A stretch of 64,000 nt of DNA from Stenotrophomonas maltophilia D457 (GTDB taxonomy: Bacteria; Pseudomonadota; Gammaproteobacteria; Xanthomonadales; Xanthomonadaceae). The position numbers and the translations under genes are program-made. The stretch is from contig NC_017671.1 of assembly GCF_000284595.1 (NCBI RefSeq), forward strand, positions 2,823,001 through 2,887,000. Reading direction: 5' to 3'. The notes under the pieces were generated by a model that saw only the letters and a list, made by a program, of their open reading frames with translations, was not told where the DNA came from and searched no databases. Positions 25,818-34,011 of this stretch are shown piece after piece. Position 1 is the stretch's first letter. Each line of letters starts with the position of its first letter.

Positions 25818-26714
25818 ATGGTCAGTCTCGATCGCTTCGATATCTTCCGTGCCGTGGTCGAGGCCGGCAGCCTGACCGCAGCGGCCGATCGGCTCGGCCT
25901 GAGCCGTGCGGTGGTCAGCTTCAACCTGAAACGGCTGGAGCAGGAGCTGGGCGTGACCCTGCTGCTGCGCAGTACCCGCCACCTGGCCCTGACCGACGCT
26001 GGCGAACAGTTCCTGCAGCACTGCGTACAGGCGCTGGATGCCGCGCAGGCGGCAATCGATGCCGCGCGGCGCGACCAGCACCAGCTGCAGGGTGTGCTGC
26101 GCCTGACCACCACCCCGGAGTACGCGCAGCTTCGCCTGATTCCCGCACTGGAAGCCTTCCGTGCGCGGCATCCGGCCCTGCAGCTGCATCTGTCCACGTC
26201 TCCCGCGCCGGCAGACCTGATTCCCGAGCGCTTCGACCTGGCGATCCGTCTCGGCCGTCTGCCCGATTCGGGCCTGCATGCCAGTGAACTGGAACGGCAC
26301 CCGCTGTGCGCGGTGGCGGCTCCGTCCCTGCTGGCACGCCTGCCCTCTGCCGATGCGGCCAATGACCCCGTGCAACTGGGCACCCTGCCCCGCCTGGGTT
26401 ACCCGCGCCTGGCCGACGTGCCGGTGGTCGCGCCCGACGGCAGCGACGCCTTGTTTGCCACCAATCCGGGCAATGCAGTGGTGCGCGTGGATGGTGCCAG
26501 CAGCCTGCGCGCCTTCGCCGTGGCCGGCGCCGGGGTCACCGTGCTGCCACGCTGGCTGATCGAGGACGACCTGGCCCAGGACCGCCTGCGCCCGGTGCTG
26601 CGCCAGCACCGCTTCCCGCAGCAGAGCGTGTACGCGGTCTACCCGCACAGCACGCAGCCCTCGCCGAAGGTGCGGCAGCTGATCGATTTCCTGCGCGGGT
26701 GGTTCGCCATATGA
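25818..26714 (+). CDS. LysR-type transcriptional regulator of the adjacent MFS exporter (probable)
   Basis: 298 residues. HTH at residues 5-65 (SLTAAADRLGLSRAVVSFNLKRL), effector domain from about 90 (GVLRLTTTPEYAQLRLIP) with the FDLAIRLGRLPDSGL strand of the CrgA-like subgroup. It is divergent from the MFS/NTF2 pair. Its stop codon shares its final A with the start of a 64-base perfect palindrome. Confidence 0.9.
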   Translation: MVSLDRFDIFRAVVEAGSLTAAADRLGLSRAVVSFNLKRLEQELGVTLLLRSTRHLALTDAGEQFLQHCVQALDAAQAAIDAARRDQHQLQGVLRLTTTPEYAQLRLIPALEAFRARHPALQLHLSTSPAPADLIPERFDLAIRLGRLPDSGLHASELERHPLCAVAAPSLLARLPSADAANDPVQLGTLPRLGYPRLADVPVVAPDGSDALFATNPGNAVVRVDGASSLRAFAVAGAGVTVLPRWLIEDDLAQDRLRPVLRQHRFPQQSVYAVYPHSTQPSPKVRQLIDFLRGWFAI

Positions 26715-26777
26715 AAAGGGGACGGAGGGGATTAAGTCGTTTATGCATAAACGACTTAATCCCCTCCGTCCCCTTTT
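26714..26777. repeat. 64-bp perfect palindrome
   Basis: Every base pairs across the centre between 26745 and 26746 (core TTTATGCATAAA); arms begin AAAAGGGGACGGAGGGGATT and end in TTTT. On either strand it forms a long hairpin followed by a U-run, so it could terminate transcription from both the LysR and the GH3 gene. Confidence 0.9.
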
Positions 26778-26780
26778 TCA

Positions 26781-26804
26781 GGCACGGCCCTTGCGGGCCG
26801 TGCC
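26781..26804. terminator. Stem-loop after GH3 gene
   Basis: GGCACGGCCC TTGC GGGCCGTGCC, a 10-base perfect stem 8 bases beyond the GH3 stop. It has no T-run of its own, but the neighbouring long palindrome supplies one. Confidence 0.6.
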
Positions 26805-26812
26805 TTCAAGCC

Positions 26813-29608
26813 TCAGCGCAGCACCTGCTCCACCAGCTGCACGTCCACCGTCTGCAGCGGTTCGGCGGCGTTGCGCGACAGCTGCACCTGGTAGGTGCCG
26901 CCATCGATCTTCCACTGGCGCGCCTGTGCATCGTAGTGGGCCAGCGTCTTCGGCTCGGCTTCGATGCGGATGCGGCGCTGTTCGCCCGGCTGCAGGGTCA
27001 CCTTGTCATAGCCGATCAGGCGGATCGGCGTGGTGCTGCCGGCCGGCAGCTTCAGGTACAGCTGGGCCACGTCGGCACCGGCGCGCTTGCCGGTGTTGCG
27101 GATGTCGACGCTGGCGACCAGGCGCGAACCTTCCACGCTCACCTTCAGGTTGTCATAGGCGAACGAGGTGTAGGACAGGCCATGGCCAAAGGCGAAGGTC
27201 GGGGTCAGGCCCTTGGCCGCCATCCACTTGTAGCCGACGTTGGCGCCTTCGATATCGAAATCGAACACATCACCGAACGGCTTGGCCGGCTTGAAGCCGA
27301 GGCCGTCGATGTGCGGGCGCGGCAGCTGCGATTCGTCCGTCACCCAGGTCACCGGCAGGCGGCCGGACGGATTGACCTGGCCGGTCAGCAGTGCGGCAAT
27401 GCCTTCGCCACCGCGGATGCCCGGGTACCAGGCCTGCAGCATCGCCGGCACCTGCGCCAGCCACGGTGTGCGCACCGGGCCGTTGGTTTCCAGCACCAGC
27501 ACGGTCTTCGGGTTGGCCTTGGCCACTGCCGAGATCAGGGCATCCTGGTTGTCCGGCAGCTGCATGTCCGGCAGGTCCACCGATTCGGCAGCCCACTGCG
27601 TGGCAAACACGATGGCCACATCCGCCTGCGCGGCCGCCTTGGCCGCAGCAGCGGCGTTGGTGCCATCCACATACGTGATAGTCGCGTCCGGGCGCGCCGC
27701 ACGCAGCGATTCCAGCGGCGAGGACGGATGGAAGATCACCGGGCCCGGCCAGGTGGTCGGCATCACGCCGGGCACCGCGTTGGTGCCCTTGGCGGTCACG
27801 CCCACCATCGATGAACCACCGCCACCGATCACGCCCTTGTCGGCATGGCCGCCGATGATGACGATGCGCTTCACGCTGTCGGCCAGCGGCAACAGGTTGC
27901 CCTCATTGCGCAGCAGCACGCTGCCCTCCTCCACCGTGCGCTGGGCAACGGCGAAGCCGGCCTCGGCATCCACCTTCTGGTGCTGCGGCGGGTTGTCGAA
28001 GTTGCCATGCAGGAACATCGTGCGCAGGATGCGCGCCACCATGTCGTTCAGGCGCGCCTGCGGCACCACGCCGCCATGCACGGCCAGGCGCAGCGGTTCA
28101 TCGAAGAACACCGCCGCGTCGAACACCTCACCGGCCGACTGCTGGTCCAGGCCGGCCAGCGCAGCCTTCGAGCCACTGTGCACGCCACCCCAGTCGGACA
28201 TCACGAAACCGGGGAACTTCCATTCCTGCTTCAGCACCTGGTTCATCAGGTAGCCGTTCTCGCAGCCGTAGGTGCCGTTGATCTTGTTGTACGAGCACAT
28301 CGCCACGCCCGGGCGACCGGCATCCAGCGCGATCTCGAAGGCCAACAGGTCCGACTCGTGCATGGCCTGTTCGCCGATGCGCACGTCGTGGAAGTTGCGA
28401 CGGGTCTCCATGTCGTTCAGCGCGAAGTGCTTCATCGAGGAGATCACGTGCTGGCTCTGCACGCCCTGGATCAGCGCGCCAACCATCGAGCCGGCCAGCA
28501 GCGGGTCTTCGCCGGCGTACTCGAAGTTGCGGCCGTTGCGCGGGTCACGCTGCAGGTTGACGCTGCCCGACAGCAGGATATTGAAGCGCTGCTGCCACGC
28601 CTCGCGGCCCATCGTGGCGCCACCGGCGAAGGCAACTTCGCGGTTCCAGCTCGATGCGGTGGACGGGCCCGATGGCATCGCCGTGGCGAAGTCGCCCGGG
28701 CGGATGCCCCCCGGATTGGTCACGCCGACACCGGCATCGGCCGACTGCTGCGACGGGATGCCCAGCCGCGGTACGCCCGGCACGAAGCCGGCCGAACCGA
28801 CCGCACCTTCCGGCAGCGGGCCGCCGTCCTTGCCCAGCCCGAAGTAGCTGTGCAGCATCTGGAACTTCTCATCCTCGGTCATCGCCTTTAGCAGCAGCGC
28901 AGCGCGCGCATCGGCGTTGAGCGTGGTGTCCATCCACGGCGTGTCGCCGTGCTTGTCGGCGGCATAGGCCAGGGTCAGCAGGGTGGCACGCAGCGTGCTG
29001 CCTTCCACCTTGAACGGCGCGCTGCTGGCGGCCTGGAAGCCGTCGCTGAAATAGCTGGCATCCGCTTCCAGCGCCACACGCGCCGGATCGAAGCCTGCGG
29101 CCTTGGCCGATTCACCGGCCACCGCGCCGAGCAGCACCGCCGGTGCACCCAGCCGCGAACGGGTGACCAGCGCCGGCAGCTGCGCCGCACCTGCACCGGC
29201 ATCGGTATAGACCGCCACAGTGTGGCGGCCGTCGTCCAAGCGCAGGTAGTTCAGGCCCGGTTGGTCGGGGCCGGATTCAGCGGCGATCGGCAGCCGGGTC
29301 AGAACAGCCTGGCCGCGCTGGGTCTGGCCGTCGTCCTTGCCGGCGGCAATGAAGCGGTACTCGTAGCCCAGGCCATCGGCCAGCACCTGCAGCGGATCGA
29401 CCTGGCCGATGCCGCGCTGCACCTGGCGCACGCTCACCGCGTCCACCTTCAGGCTCTTCAGTTGCGCGGCCAGGGCCGGCATCGCCTCGGCGTGGGGCGC
29501 CTGTTCCAGGGTCAGCACAGTGAACGCGGCCGGGTCGGCCCAGGCCGGAGCGGCCAGTGCGGCAGACAGGGCCAGAGACAGTGCAAGCGGTTTTGTAAAC
29601 GTTTTCAT
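26813..29608 (-). CDS. Exported GH3 beta-glycosidase with unusual N-terminal domain
   Basis: 931 residues. Signal peptide (MKTFTKPLALSLALSAALAA). The GH3 catalytic part starts near residue 223 (TPWMDTTLNADARAALLLKAM) and has SSMKHFALND (393-395 KHF), the nucleophile Asp472 in FPGFVMSDWGG, the second alpha/beta sandwich, and a C-terminal fibronectin-III-like domain (VDIRNTGKRAGADVAQLYL). It should cleave beta-glucosides or related beta-glycosides in the periplasm. Residues 27-200 are not part of normal GH3 enzymes: AFTVLTLEQAPH, LKVDAVSVRQVQ, GQAVLTRLPIA and GAPAVLLGAVAGE follow the order of endonuclease/exonuclease/phosphatase strands but lack its catalytic residues. ATG 29608 gives the signal peptide; the ribosome site is weak. 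Confidence 0.88.
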   Translation of the reverse strand: MKTFTKPLALSLALSAALAAPAWADPAAFTVLTLEQAPHAEAMPALAAQLKSLKVDAVSVRQVQRGIGQVDPLQVLADGLGYEYRFIAAGKDDGQTQRGQAVLTRLPIAAESGPDQPGLNYLRLDDGRHTVAVYTDAGAGAAQLPALVTRSRLGAPAVLLGAVAGESAKAAGFDPARVALEADASYFSDGFQAASSAPFKVEGSTLRATLLTLAYAADKHGDTPWMDTTLNADARAALLLKAMTEDEKFQMLHSYFGLGKDGGPLPEGAVGSAGFVPGVPRLGIPSQQSADAGVGVTNPGGIRPGDFATAMPSGPSTASSWNREVAFAGGATMGREAWQQRFNILLSGSVNLQRDPRNGRNFEYAGEDPLLAGSMVGALIQGVQSQHVISSMKHFALNDMETRRNFHDVRIGEQAMHESDLLAFEIALDAGRPGVAMCSYNKINGTYGCENGYLMNQVLKQEWKFPGFVMSDWGGVHSGSKAALAGLDQQSAGEVFDAAVFFDEPLRLAVHGGVVPQARLNDMVARILRTMFLHGNFDNPPQHQKVDAEAGFAVAQRTVEEGSVLLRNEGNLLPLADSVKRIVIIGGHADKGVIGGGGSSMVGVTAKGTNAVPGVMPTTWPGPVIFHPSSPLESLRAARPDATITYVDGTNAAAAAKAAAQADVAIVFATQWAAESVDLPDMQLPDNQDALISAVAKANPKTVLVLETNGPVRTPWLAQVPAMLQAWYPGIRGGEGIAALLTGQVNPSGRLPVTWVTDESQLPRPHIDGLGFKPAKPFGDVFDFDIEGANVGYKWMAAKGLTPTFAFGHGLSYTSFAYDNLKVSVEGSRLVASVDIRNTGKRAGADVAQLYLKLPAGSTTPIRLIGYDKVTLQPGEQRRIRIEAEPKTLAHYDAQARQWKIDGGTYQVQLSRNAAEPLQTVDVQLVEQVLR
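29594..29607. promoter_or_regulatory. LacI-family operator-like dyad over the GH3 start codon
   Basis: Fits TGnAAnCGnTTnCA exactly and overlaps codons 1-5 of the GH3 gene. It uses AAA, TTT and ACA codons that are rare in this genome. It may be chance dictated by the signal peptide. Confidence 0.35.
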
Positions 29609-29945
29609 CGGCAGGCGTAATTCCGTTGCCAAGGCAATCGGTCCAGGGAAAGTGCCGCCGAAGGGTGCAGCGTTCATGCCGCGCAGGGGTTGCCAGGCAA
29701 CGCCCCACAGGCCGATGGACGGGCCGGTCTGCGCGCGGGACCCTCCTCCCGGCGTGACAACCTGCCTGCCCGGGCCGCGCAGGGCGACCCAATCCTGTGA
29801 AGATTGTGCGAGGGCGTTCACACCTGTCAACAGGACCTAAGTCACAGGGGCAACCCGGCCAATGGTTATCAGGCCATCACTGGCGGTCATCAGCGCGCCG
29901 CGCGAGGCTGCTGATAATGGAGATCCCTGGCCACGAATCGAGCCC
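29609..29945. other. Divergent intergenic region (337 bp)
   Basis: Between the GH3 gene (minus) and the VOC gene (plus). It holds the sigma70-like promoter at 29803-29830. The leader from there to the GH3 ATG would be about 190 bases. No further gene was seen; the GH3 frame stays open upstream but without coding character. Confidence 0.5.
29803..29830 (-). promoter_or_regulatory. Sigma70-like promoter for the GH3 gene
   Basis: On the minus strand TTGACA, 16 bases, CACAAT: a perfect -35 and a 4/6 -10. Confidence 0.5.
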
Positions 29946-30380
29946 ATGACCGTACATCGCGACTTCGATCATCTCTGGCGCGACCGCTGTGACACCTCCA
30001 GCCAGCGCGCACCGCGCGTGCTGATCCGGGTGTTCGTGGCCCCGGGCGAGCTGGAGCGCAGCGTGGCGTTCTACGAGCAGTTGCAGGGCGTGGTAGCCGA
30101 TGCGGGGTTCCCGTTCCCGGAAGCCGGGCTGCGCCTGGCGATGGTCGGCGCCTTCCTGCTGATCGAAGGCAGCCAGGCGGCACTGGCCCCGTTCACCTCG
30201 ACCACGGGGACACTGCTGGTCGATGACGTTCGGCCCTATCACGACAAACTGGTCGCCGCCGGCGCCGAGATCATCTTCCCGCTGCAGGTAGTCCCGACCG
30301 GGGCGGCGTTCAATGCGGTGCATCCCGATGGCACCGTGGTTGAATATGTGCATCACCGGCCGGATCCGCACGGGCGCTGA
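29946..30380 (+). CDS. VOC-superfamily (glyoxalase-like) protein
   Basis: About 144 residues from the ATG at 29946. It shows the VOC beta-alpha-beta-beta-beta module: VLIRVFVAPGELERSVAFYEQLQG, then AMVGAFLLIEGS, TGTLLVDDVRPYHDKLVAAGAEII and FNAVHPDGTVVEYVHH (terminal Glu of the metal site). The function could be lyase, dioxygenase or antibiotic-binding; no neighbour decides it. The upstream 28 codons of the open frame are not convincing. Confidence 0.75.
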   Translation: MTVHRDFDHLWRDRCDTSSQRAPRVLIRVFVAPGELERSVAFYEQLQGVVADAGFPFPEAGLRLAMVGAFLLIEGSQAALAPFTSTTGTLLVDDVRPYHDKLVAAGAEIIFPLQVVPTGAAFNAVHPDGTVVEYVHHRPDPHGR

Positions 30381-30538
30381 GGGGGCGCACGGCCGGGCGG
30401 CGCACGGCACCCGCGGTAGGCAACCTCAGAAGCAACAGCCGAAGCAAAAGCGGGCTTCCTGTGGGTTGGCGGGGTAGGGCCGGTTGCGTTGACGCCGTGC
30501 AATCCGTCTGTCGAAATAATCGATTTCGATTGAGATTC

Positions 30539-30561
30539 ATCCACGCATGGCGTGGATCTAC
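30539..30561 (-). repeat. ATCCACG-type GTAG palindrome just upstream of an AraC gene
   Basis: ATCCACGCATGGCGTGGAT then CTAC. It ends 9 bases before the AraC start at 30571 and contains an in-frame ATG (30547). Confidence 0.8.
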
Positions 30562-30570
30562 AATCCCTCA

Positions 30571-31251
30571 ATGTCCTCCCCCACCCTGCCCTGGAATGGC
30601 ACGTTGCTGCTGGATGCTCACGTGGCCGTGCTGCAGGGTCATGCCGGTGACAGCGCCGCGCACGCGCACTACGCCCATCAACTGCTGCTCAGCGACGGCG
30701 CAGCCTGGCAGGTCGAGGTCGATGGCGTGCAGCAGCAAGGCCAGCGACTGTGGCTGCCATCATTCCAGCCGCACGCGATCCTGTTAGCGCCAGAAGCAGG
30801 CTGCACGGTGTTTCTTGAGCCGACGCATGCCAATCCCGCACAGATCCAGCAATACCTGCACGCACTGCCGGGCAACGCGCTGGAACTGCACGGCTGGCTG
30901 CCACGGCTGAGCCGCCCGCAACCGCTGGACCGCCGCGTGCAGGCGGCATTGGCCCGTATCGCCCAGCACCTGCCCGGCCCGGTGCCGGCCGCCGATATCG
31001 CCGGGGCGGCGCACCTGTCGACCAGCCAGCTGCACCGGCGTTTCCAGTCTGATCTGGCGGTGACCCTGCGCGGCTGGGTGCTGTGGCAGCGGCTGCGCCG
31101 CGCACTCATGCATCATCTGCGCGGGCACACCCTGACCGACAGTGCGCATGCCGCTGGATTCGCCGATCTGGCCCATCTGTCGCGCAGCCTGCGCCGCATG
31201 TTCGGTATCGGTGCCGCGCAGCTGCAGGGCCTGCAGCTTCACGCGGCCTGA
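30571..31251 (+). CDS. AraC-family transcriptional regulator
   Basis: About 226 residues from ATG 30571. Residues 1-100 form a small cupin-like sensor (HAHYAHQLLLSDGAAWQVEVDG); the C-terminal 90 residues carry the AraC HTH pair (DIAGAAHLSTSQLHRRFQSDLAVTL and TLTDSAHAAGFADLAHLSRSLRRMFG). Neither this ATG nor the in-frame ATG at 30547 inside the GTAG repeat has a Shine-Dalgarno sequence. It is convergent with the sterol-desaturase-like gene (9-base gap). Confidence 0.85.
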   Translation: MSSPTLPWNGTLLLDAHVAVLQGHAGDSAAHAHYAHQLLLSDGAAWQVEVDGVQQQGQRLWLPSFQPHAILLAPEAGCTVFLEPTHANPAQIQQYLHALPGNALELHGWLPRLSRPQPLDRRVQAALARIAQHLPGPVPAADIAGAAHLSTSQLHRRFQSDLAVTLRGWVLWQRLRRALMHHLRGHTLTDSAHAAGFADLAHLSRSLRRMFGIGAAQLQGLQLHAA

Positions 31252-31260
31252 CACGGCCCA

Positions 31261-32151
31261 TCATCCGCGCCTGCGCAGACCTTCCGGCAGCTCCGGCACC
31301 TCGCCATGCGGCAGTTCGCGGAACGGCGCCAGCAGCTGTCCCGGATAATCGCGCGGATAGTCCGGTTGGCTGCCGATGCCGAGGTCGCGCTGCTGCAGCC
31401 GATAGCCCGGCGCATCGAAGGCGGTCCCCAGCAGGTGATCCCAGACGGTCAGGAACAGGCCGAAGTTGACGTCGCCAGCGGTGCCGTAACGCATGTGGTG
31501 GAAGCGGTGCAGCGGCGCCCACGCCATCACCCGGCCCAGCAGGCCCGGGCGCATGTCCACGTTGGAGTGCTGCAGCAGCAGCTGGATGGCAATGGCGAAG
31601 GCCAGCACCGCAGCCACCGGCATCGGCAGGCCCAACAGCAGCAGCGGCAGTACGCCGCCCACTGCTTCGGCCGCCTGGTGCAACGGATGCTTCATCAAGC
31701 CGTTGAAGCCGTACATGCGGGTGAAGCTGTGATGCACCGCGTGCAACCGCCACAGCCAGCCGATGCGATGGCTGGCGTAGTGCACCAGGGTAATGCCAAG
31801 GTCGGCGCAGACGATGGCCAGCAGTACCTGCAGAACGAACGGCCACTGCAGCGGCCACAGCTGCCACGGAAGGAGCGCTGCCAGCAGCGGCACCGCAGCG
31901 ATCGACAGCAGGTTCAGGCTTTCGTTGACCAGTGCATGCAGGGTGTCACGCAGACTGTCGCCGTGGTCGTGGTTGAACGCGGGGTCATACGGCCAGGCAC
32001 GTTCGGCAGCGAACGAAACCGCGATGGCGACCGCCAGCAAGGCCAGCAGCCATAGCGGATCGCCATGGAGGTGGCCGACCCAGACGACGGCGGCGGCAAC
32101 GAAACCGAGCAGGAACAACGGGGCATACAGGCGGAGGATCCAGTGTTTCAT
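31261..32151 (-). CDS. Sterol desaturase / fatty acid hydroxylase-family membrane enzyme
   Basis: 296 residues with about five membrane helices and the eight-histidine di-iron signature: HYASH, HAVHHSF, and HRFHH(M) with a further H near QHSNVDM. The family inserts oxygen or double bonds into sterols, carotenoids, fatty acids or ether lipids; the bacterial members of this size often act on membrane lipids. The substrate is not readable. ATG 32151 gives a compact N-terminal membrane helix. Confidence 0.88.
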   Translation of the reverse strand: MKHWILRLYAPLFLLGFVAAAVVWVGHLHGDPLWLLALLAVAIAVSFAAERAWPYDPAFNHDHGDSLRDTLHALVNESLNLLSIAAVPLLAALLPWQLWPLQWPFVLQVLLAIVCADLGITLVHYASHRIGWLWRLHAVHHSFTRMYGFNGLMKHPLHQAAEAVGGVLPLLLLGLPMPVAAVLAFAIAIQLLLQHSNVDMRPGLLGRVMAWAPLHRFHHMRYGTAGDVNFGLFLTVWDHLLGTAFDAPGYRLQQRDLGIGSQPDYPRDYPGQLLAPFRELPHGEVPELPEGLRRRG

Positions 32152-32276
32152 GGGCAACCCGGAACGTGAGGGGCCTGCATGCTGGCGCGGCACGACGGTT
32201 GCGGGCTTGAACAAACGGCGCAACCCGCCCCGCCTCGGTGGATATCCCCCTTTGGCCGACACCGCGTTTCCCCCAC

Positions 32277-32297
32277 CCACGGATGGCGTGGATCTAC
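32277..32297 (-). repeat. ATCCACG-type GTAG palindrome just upstream of a LysR gene
   Basis: CCACGGATGGCGTGGATCTAC with an in-frame ATG (32283) giving MAWIYN, as in the copy at 30539. Confidence 0.75.
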
Positions 32298-32327
32298 AAT
32301 GGCGCCCTCATCGCGCCCGGTACCGGC

Positions 32328-33233
32328 ATGGATTCCTTCAACCTGATGCGCGCCTTCCGCCGCATCGTCGAACGCGGCGGGCTGGCCCGCGCTGCCGAAG
32401 ACCTGGGCATGTCGCCGGCCGGGCTGAGCAAGCAGTTGCGCGCGCTGGAAACGCACCTGGGCGTGGTGCTGCTGCAGCGGACCACGCGGCGCATGAGCCT
32501 GACCGAGACCGGCCACGCCTATTACCGCGAATGCTGCCGCCTGCTCGACGAATTGGACGCATTGGAACGTGGCATCGCCGAACAGCGTGGCGAGGTGGCC
32601 GGGCGCCTGCGTGTCAATGCACCGCAGTCGTTCGCACTGAGCACGCTGTCGCCGCTGCTGCCACGCTTCCTGCAACAGCATCCACAGCTGTCGCTGGACC
32701 TGGTGATGGAAGATCGCCTGCTCGATGCGGTCGGTGAGGGTTTCGATGTGTCGTTGCGGCTGCGTGCCGAGCTGGACGACTCGCGACTGGTGGCGCGCCG
32801 GCTTGCCTCGCTGCAACAGGTGCTGTGCGCTGCCCCGTCCTACCTGCGGCAGCGTCCAGCACCGCAGTCGGTGGACGATCTGCAGGTGCACAGTGTGCTG
32901 GCCTACAGCCTGTCCGACTCCCCCGGCAGCTGGCCGCTGCTCGGCCCGGATGGGCAGGTGACCATCACCCTGCCGGCACGCGTCACCGTCAACAACAGCC
33001 TGCTGCTGCGCGACCTGCTGGTGGCCGGCATGGGCATCGGCGCCCTGCCCTCGTTCCTGGCGGCACCAGCGCTGGCCCGTGGCGAACTCCAACAGGTGCT
33101 GCCCGACCACCGCTATCCGCCACGCTTCGTGCATGCGGTCTATCCCACGTCGCGCCACCTGCAACCCAAGGTGCGTGCCTTCATCGATTTCCTGCACGCC
33201 GAGCTGCCCCGCTGCGCCGGCCTGGATTCGTAA
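32328..33233 (+). CDS. LysR-type transcriptional regulator
   Basis: 301 residues from ATG 32328 (MDSFNLMRAFRRIVERGG). HTH residues GLARAAEDLGMSPAGLSKQLRAL; effector domain with the CrgA-like FDVSLRLRAELDDSRLVARRL and LLVAGMGIGALPSFLA segments. It is divergent from the sterol-desaturase-like gene and upstream of the DsbA-like/cyclase pair (92 bases), so either could be its target. No Shine-Dalgarno sequence is visible; an in-frame ATG lies 45 bases upstream inside a GTAG repeat. Confidence 0.9.
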   Translation: MDSFNLMRAFRRIVERGGLARAAEDLGMSPAGLSKQLRALETHLGVVLLQRTTRRMSLTETGHAYYRECCRLLDELDALERGIAEQRGEVAGRLRVNAPQSFALSTLSPLLPRFLQQHPQLSLDLVMEDRLLDAVGEGFDVSLRLRAELDDSRLVARRLASLQQVLCAAPSYLRQRPAPQSVDDLQVHSVLAYSLSDSPGSWPLLGPDGQVTITLPARVTVNNSLLLRDLLVAGMGIGALPSFLAAPALARGELQQVLPDHRYPPRFVHAVYPTSRHLQPKVRAFIDFLHAELPRCAGLDS

Positions 33234-33325
33234 CCGCCAGCGAAAACTGAGCTGCCCACGGCGCGCTGTTTCGGCCCCGCCGCGCTGCCTAATCTGCCGC
33301 CTCCCCTCTCACCGATGGCAGGCAG

Positions 33326-33976
33326 ATGTCTCCCGTTCCTTCCCCCGCCACCGCCGCGCCGGTGGTCGACTTCTTCCACGACGTGGTCTGCGGCTGGTGC
33401 TTCGTGCTGGCCCCGCGCCTGCAGCAGGTCTCGGCCGAACTCGGCATCCAGGTGCGCCATCGCAGCTTCGTGCTGCAGGACTCGCGCGCGCAGATGGTCG
33501 AGGTGTTCGGCTCGATGGAGCGCGCCAAGGCGATCATCCTGCGCCACTGGACCGACTGCGCCGCGCATGAAGACAGCGCGCGCATCGATATCGAAGGCAT
33601 GCGCGCACAGGACTTCGAATATCCCTCCGGCTGGCTCGGCGCACTGGCCTGCCAGGCCGCAGGGTTGATCGGCGGCAATGATGCCCATGGCGCAATGTTC
33701 GACGCGGTGCAATGGGCGCACCTGCACCAGCACCGCAACATCGGCGACGCCGAAGTGCTGCTGGATATCGCCGAATCACTGGGCCATCCCCGTGGTGCCT
33801 TCGCTGACCACATGCGCAGCGACGCAGTACGCCAGCGCGTGCAGGCCGATCGTGCCGACGCCGCTGCCCTCGGCATCCGCTCCATTCCCACCGTGATCGG
33901 CGGCAACGGCCTGCGCCTGCAGACCCTGCCGCTGCCGCAACTGCGCCAGGCCCTGGCGCCCCTGGTCGCGGCCTGA
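33326..33976 (+). CDS. DsbA-family thioredoxin-fold oxidoreductase (FrnE/2-hydroxychromene isomerase-like)
   Basis: 216 residues without a signal peptide, so cytoplasmic. The thioredoxin fold begins at VVDFFHDVVCGWC (Cys22-x-x-Cys25), has a long helical insert, and ends with the cis-Pro loop IRSIPTVIGGNG. This is the FrnE-like branch of the DsbA superfamily, whose members act as isomerases or stress-related thiol oxidoreductases. It is 35 bases ahead of the cyclase gene and probably co-transcribed. Confidence 0.85.
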   Translation: MSPVPSPATAAPVVDFFHDVVCGWCFVLAPRLQQVSAELGIQVRHRSFVLQDSRAQMVEVFGSMERAKAIILRHWTDCAAHEDSARIDIEGMRAQDFEYPSGWLGALACQAAGLIGGNDAHGAMFDAVQWAHLHQHRNIGDAEVLLDIAESLGHPRGAFADHMRSDAVRQRVQADRADAAALGIRSIPTVIGGNGLRLQTLPLPQLRQALAPLVAA

Positions 33977-34011
33977 GCCGCACCCTCCCCACCCTGCAAG
34001 GAGATTCCCCC

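Noticed and set aside
30381..30538. Possible small ORF in the gap before the AraC gene
   Set aside because: No start with a ribosome site and no continuous codon bias; only a GTAG repeat at the end is convincing.
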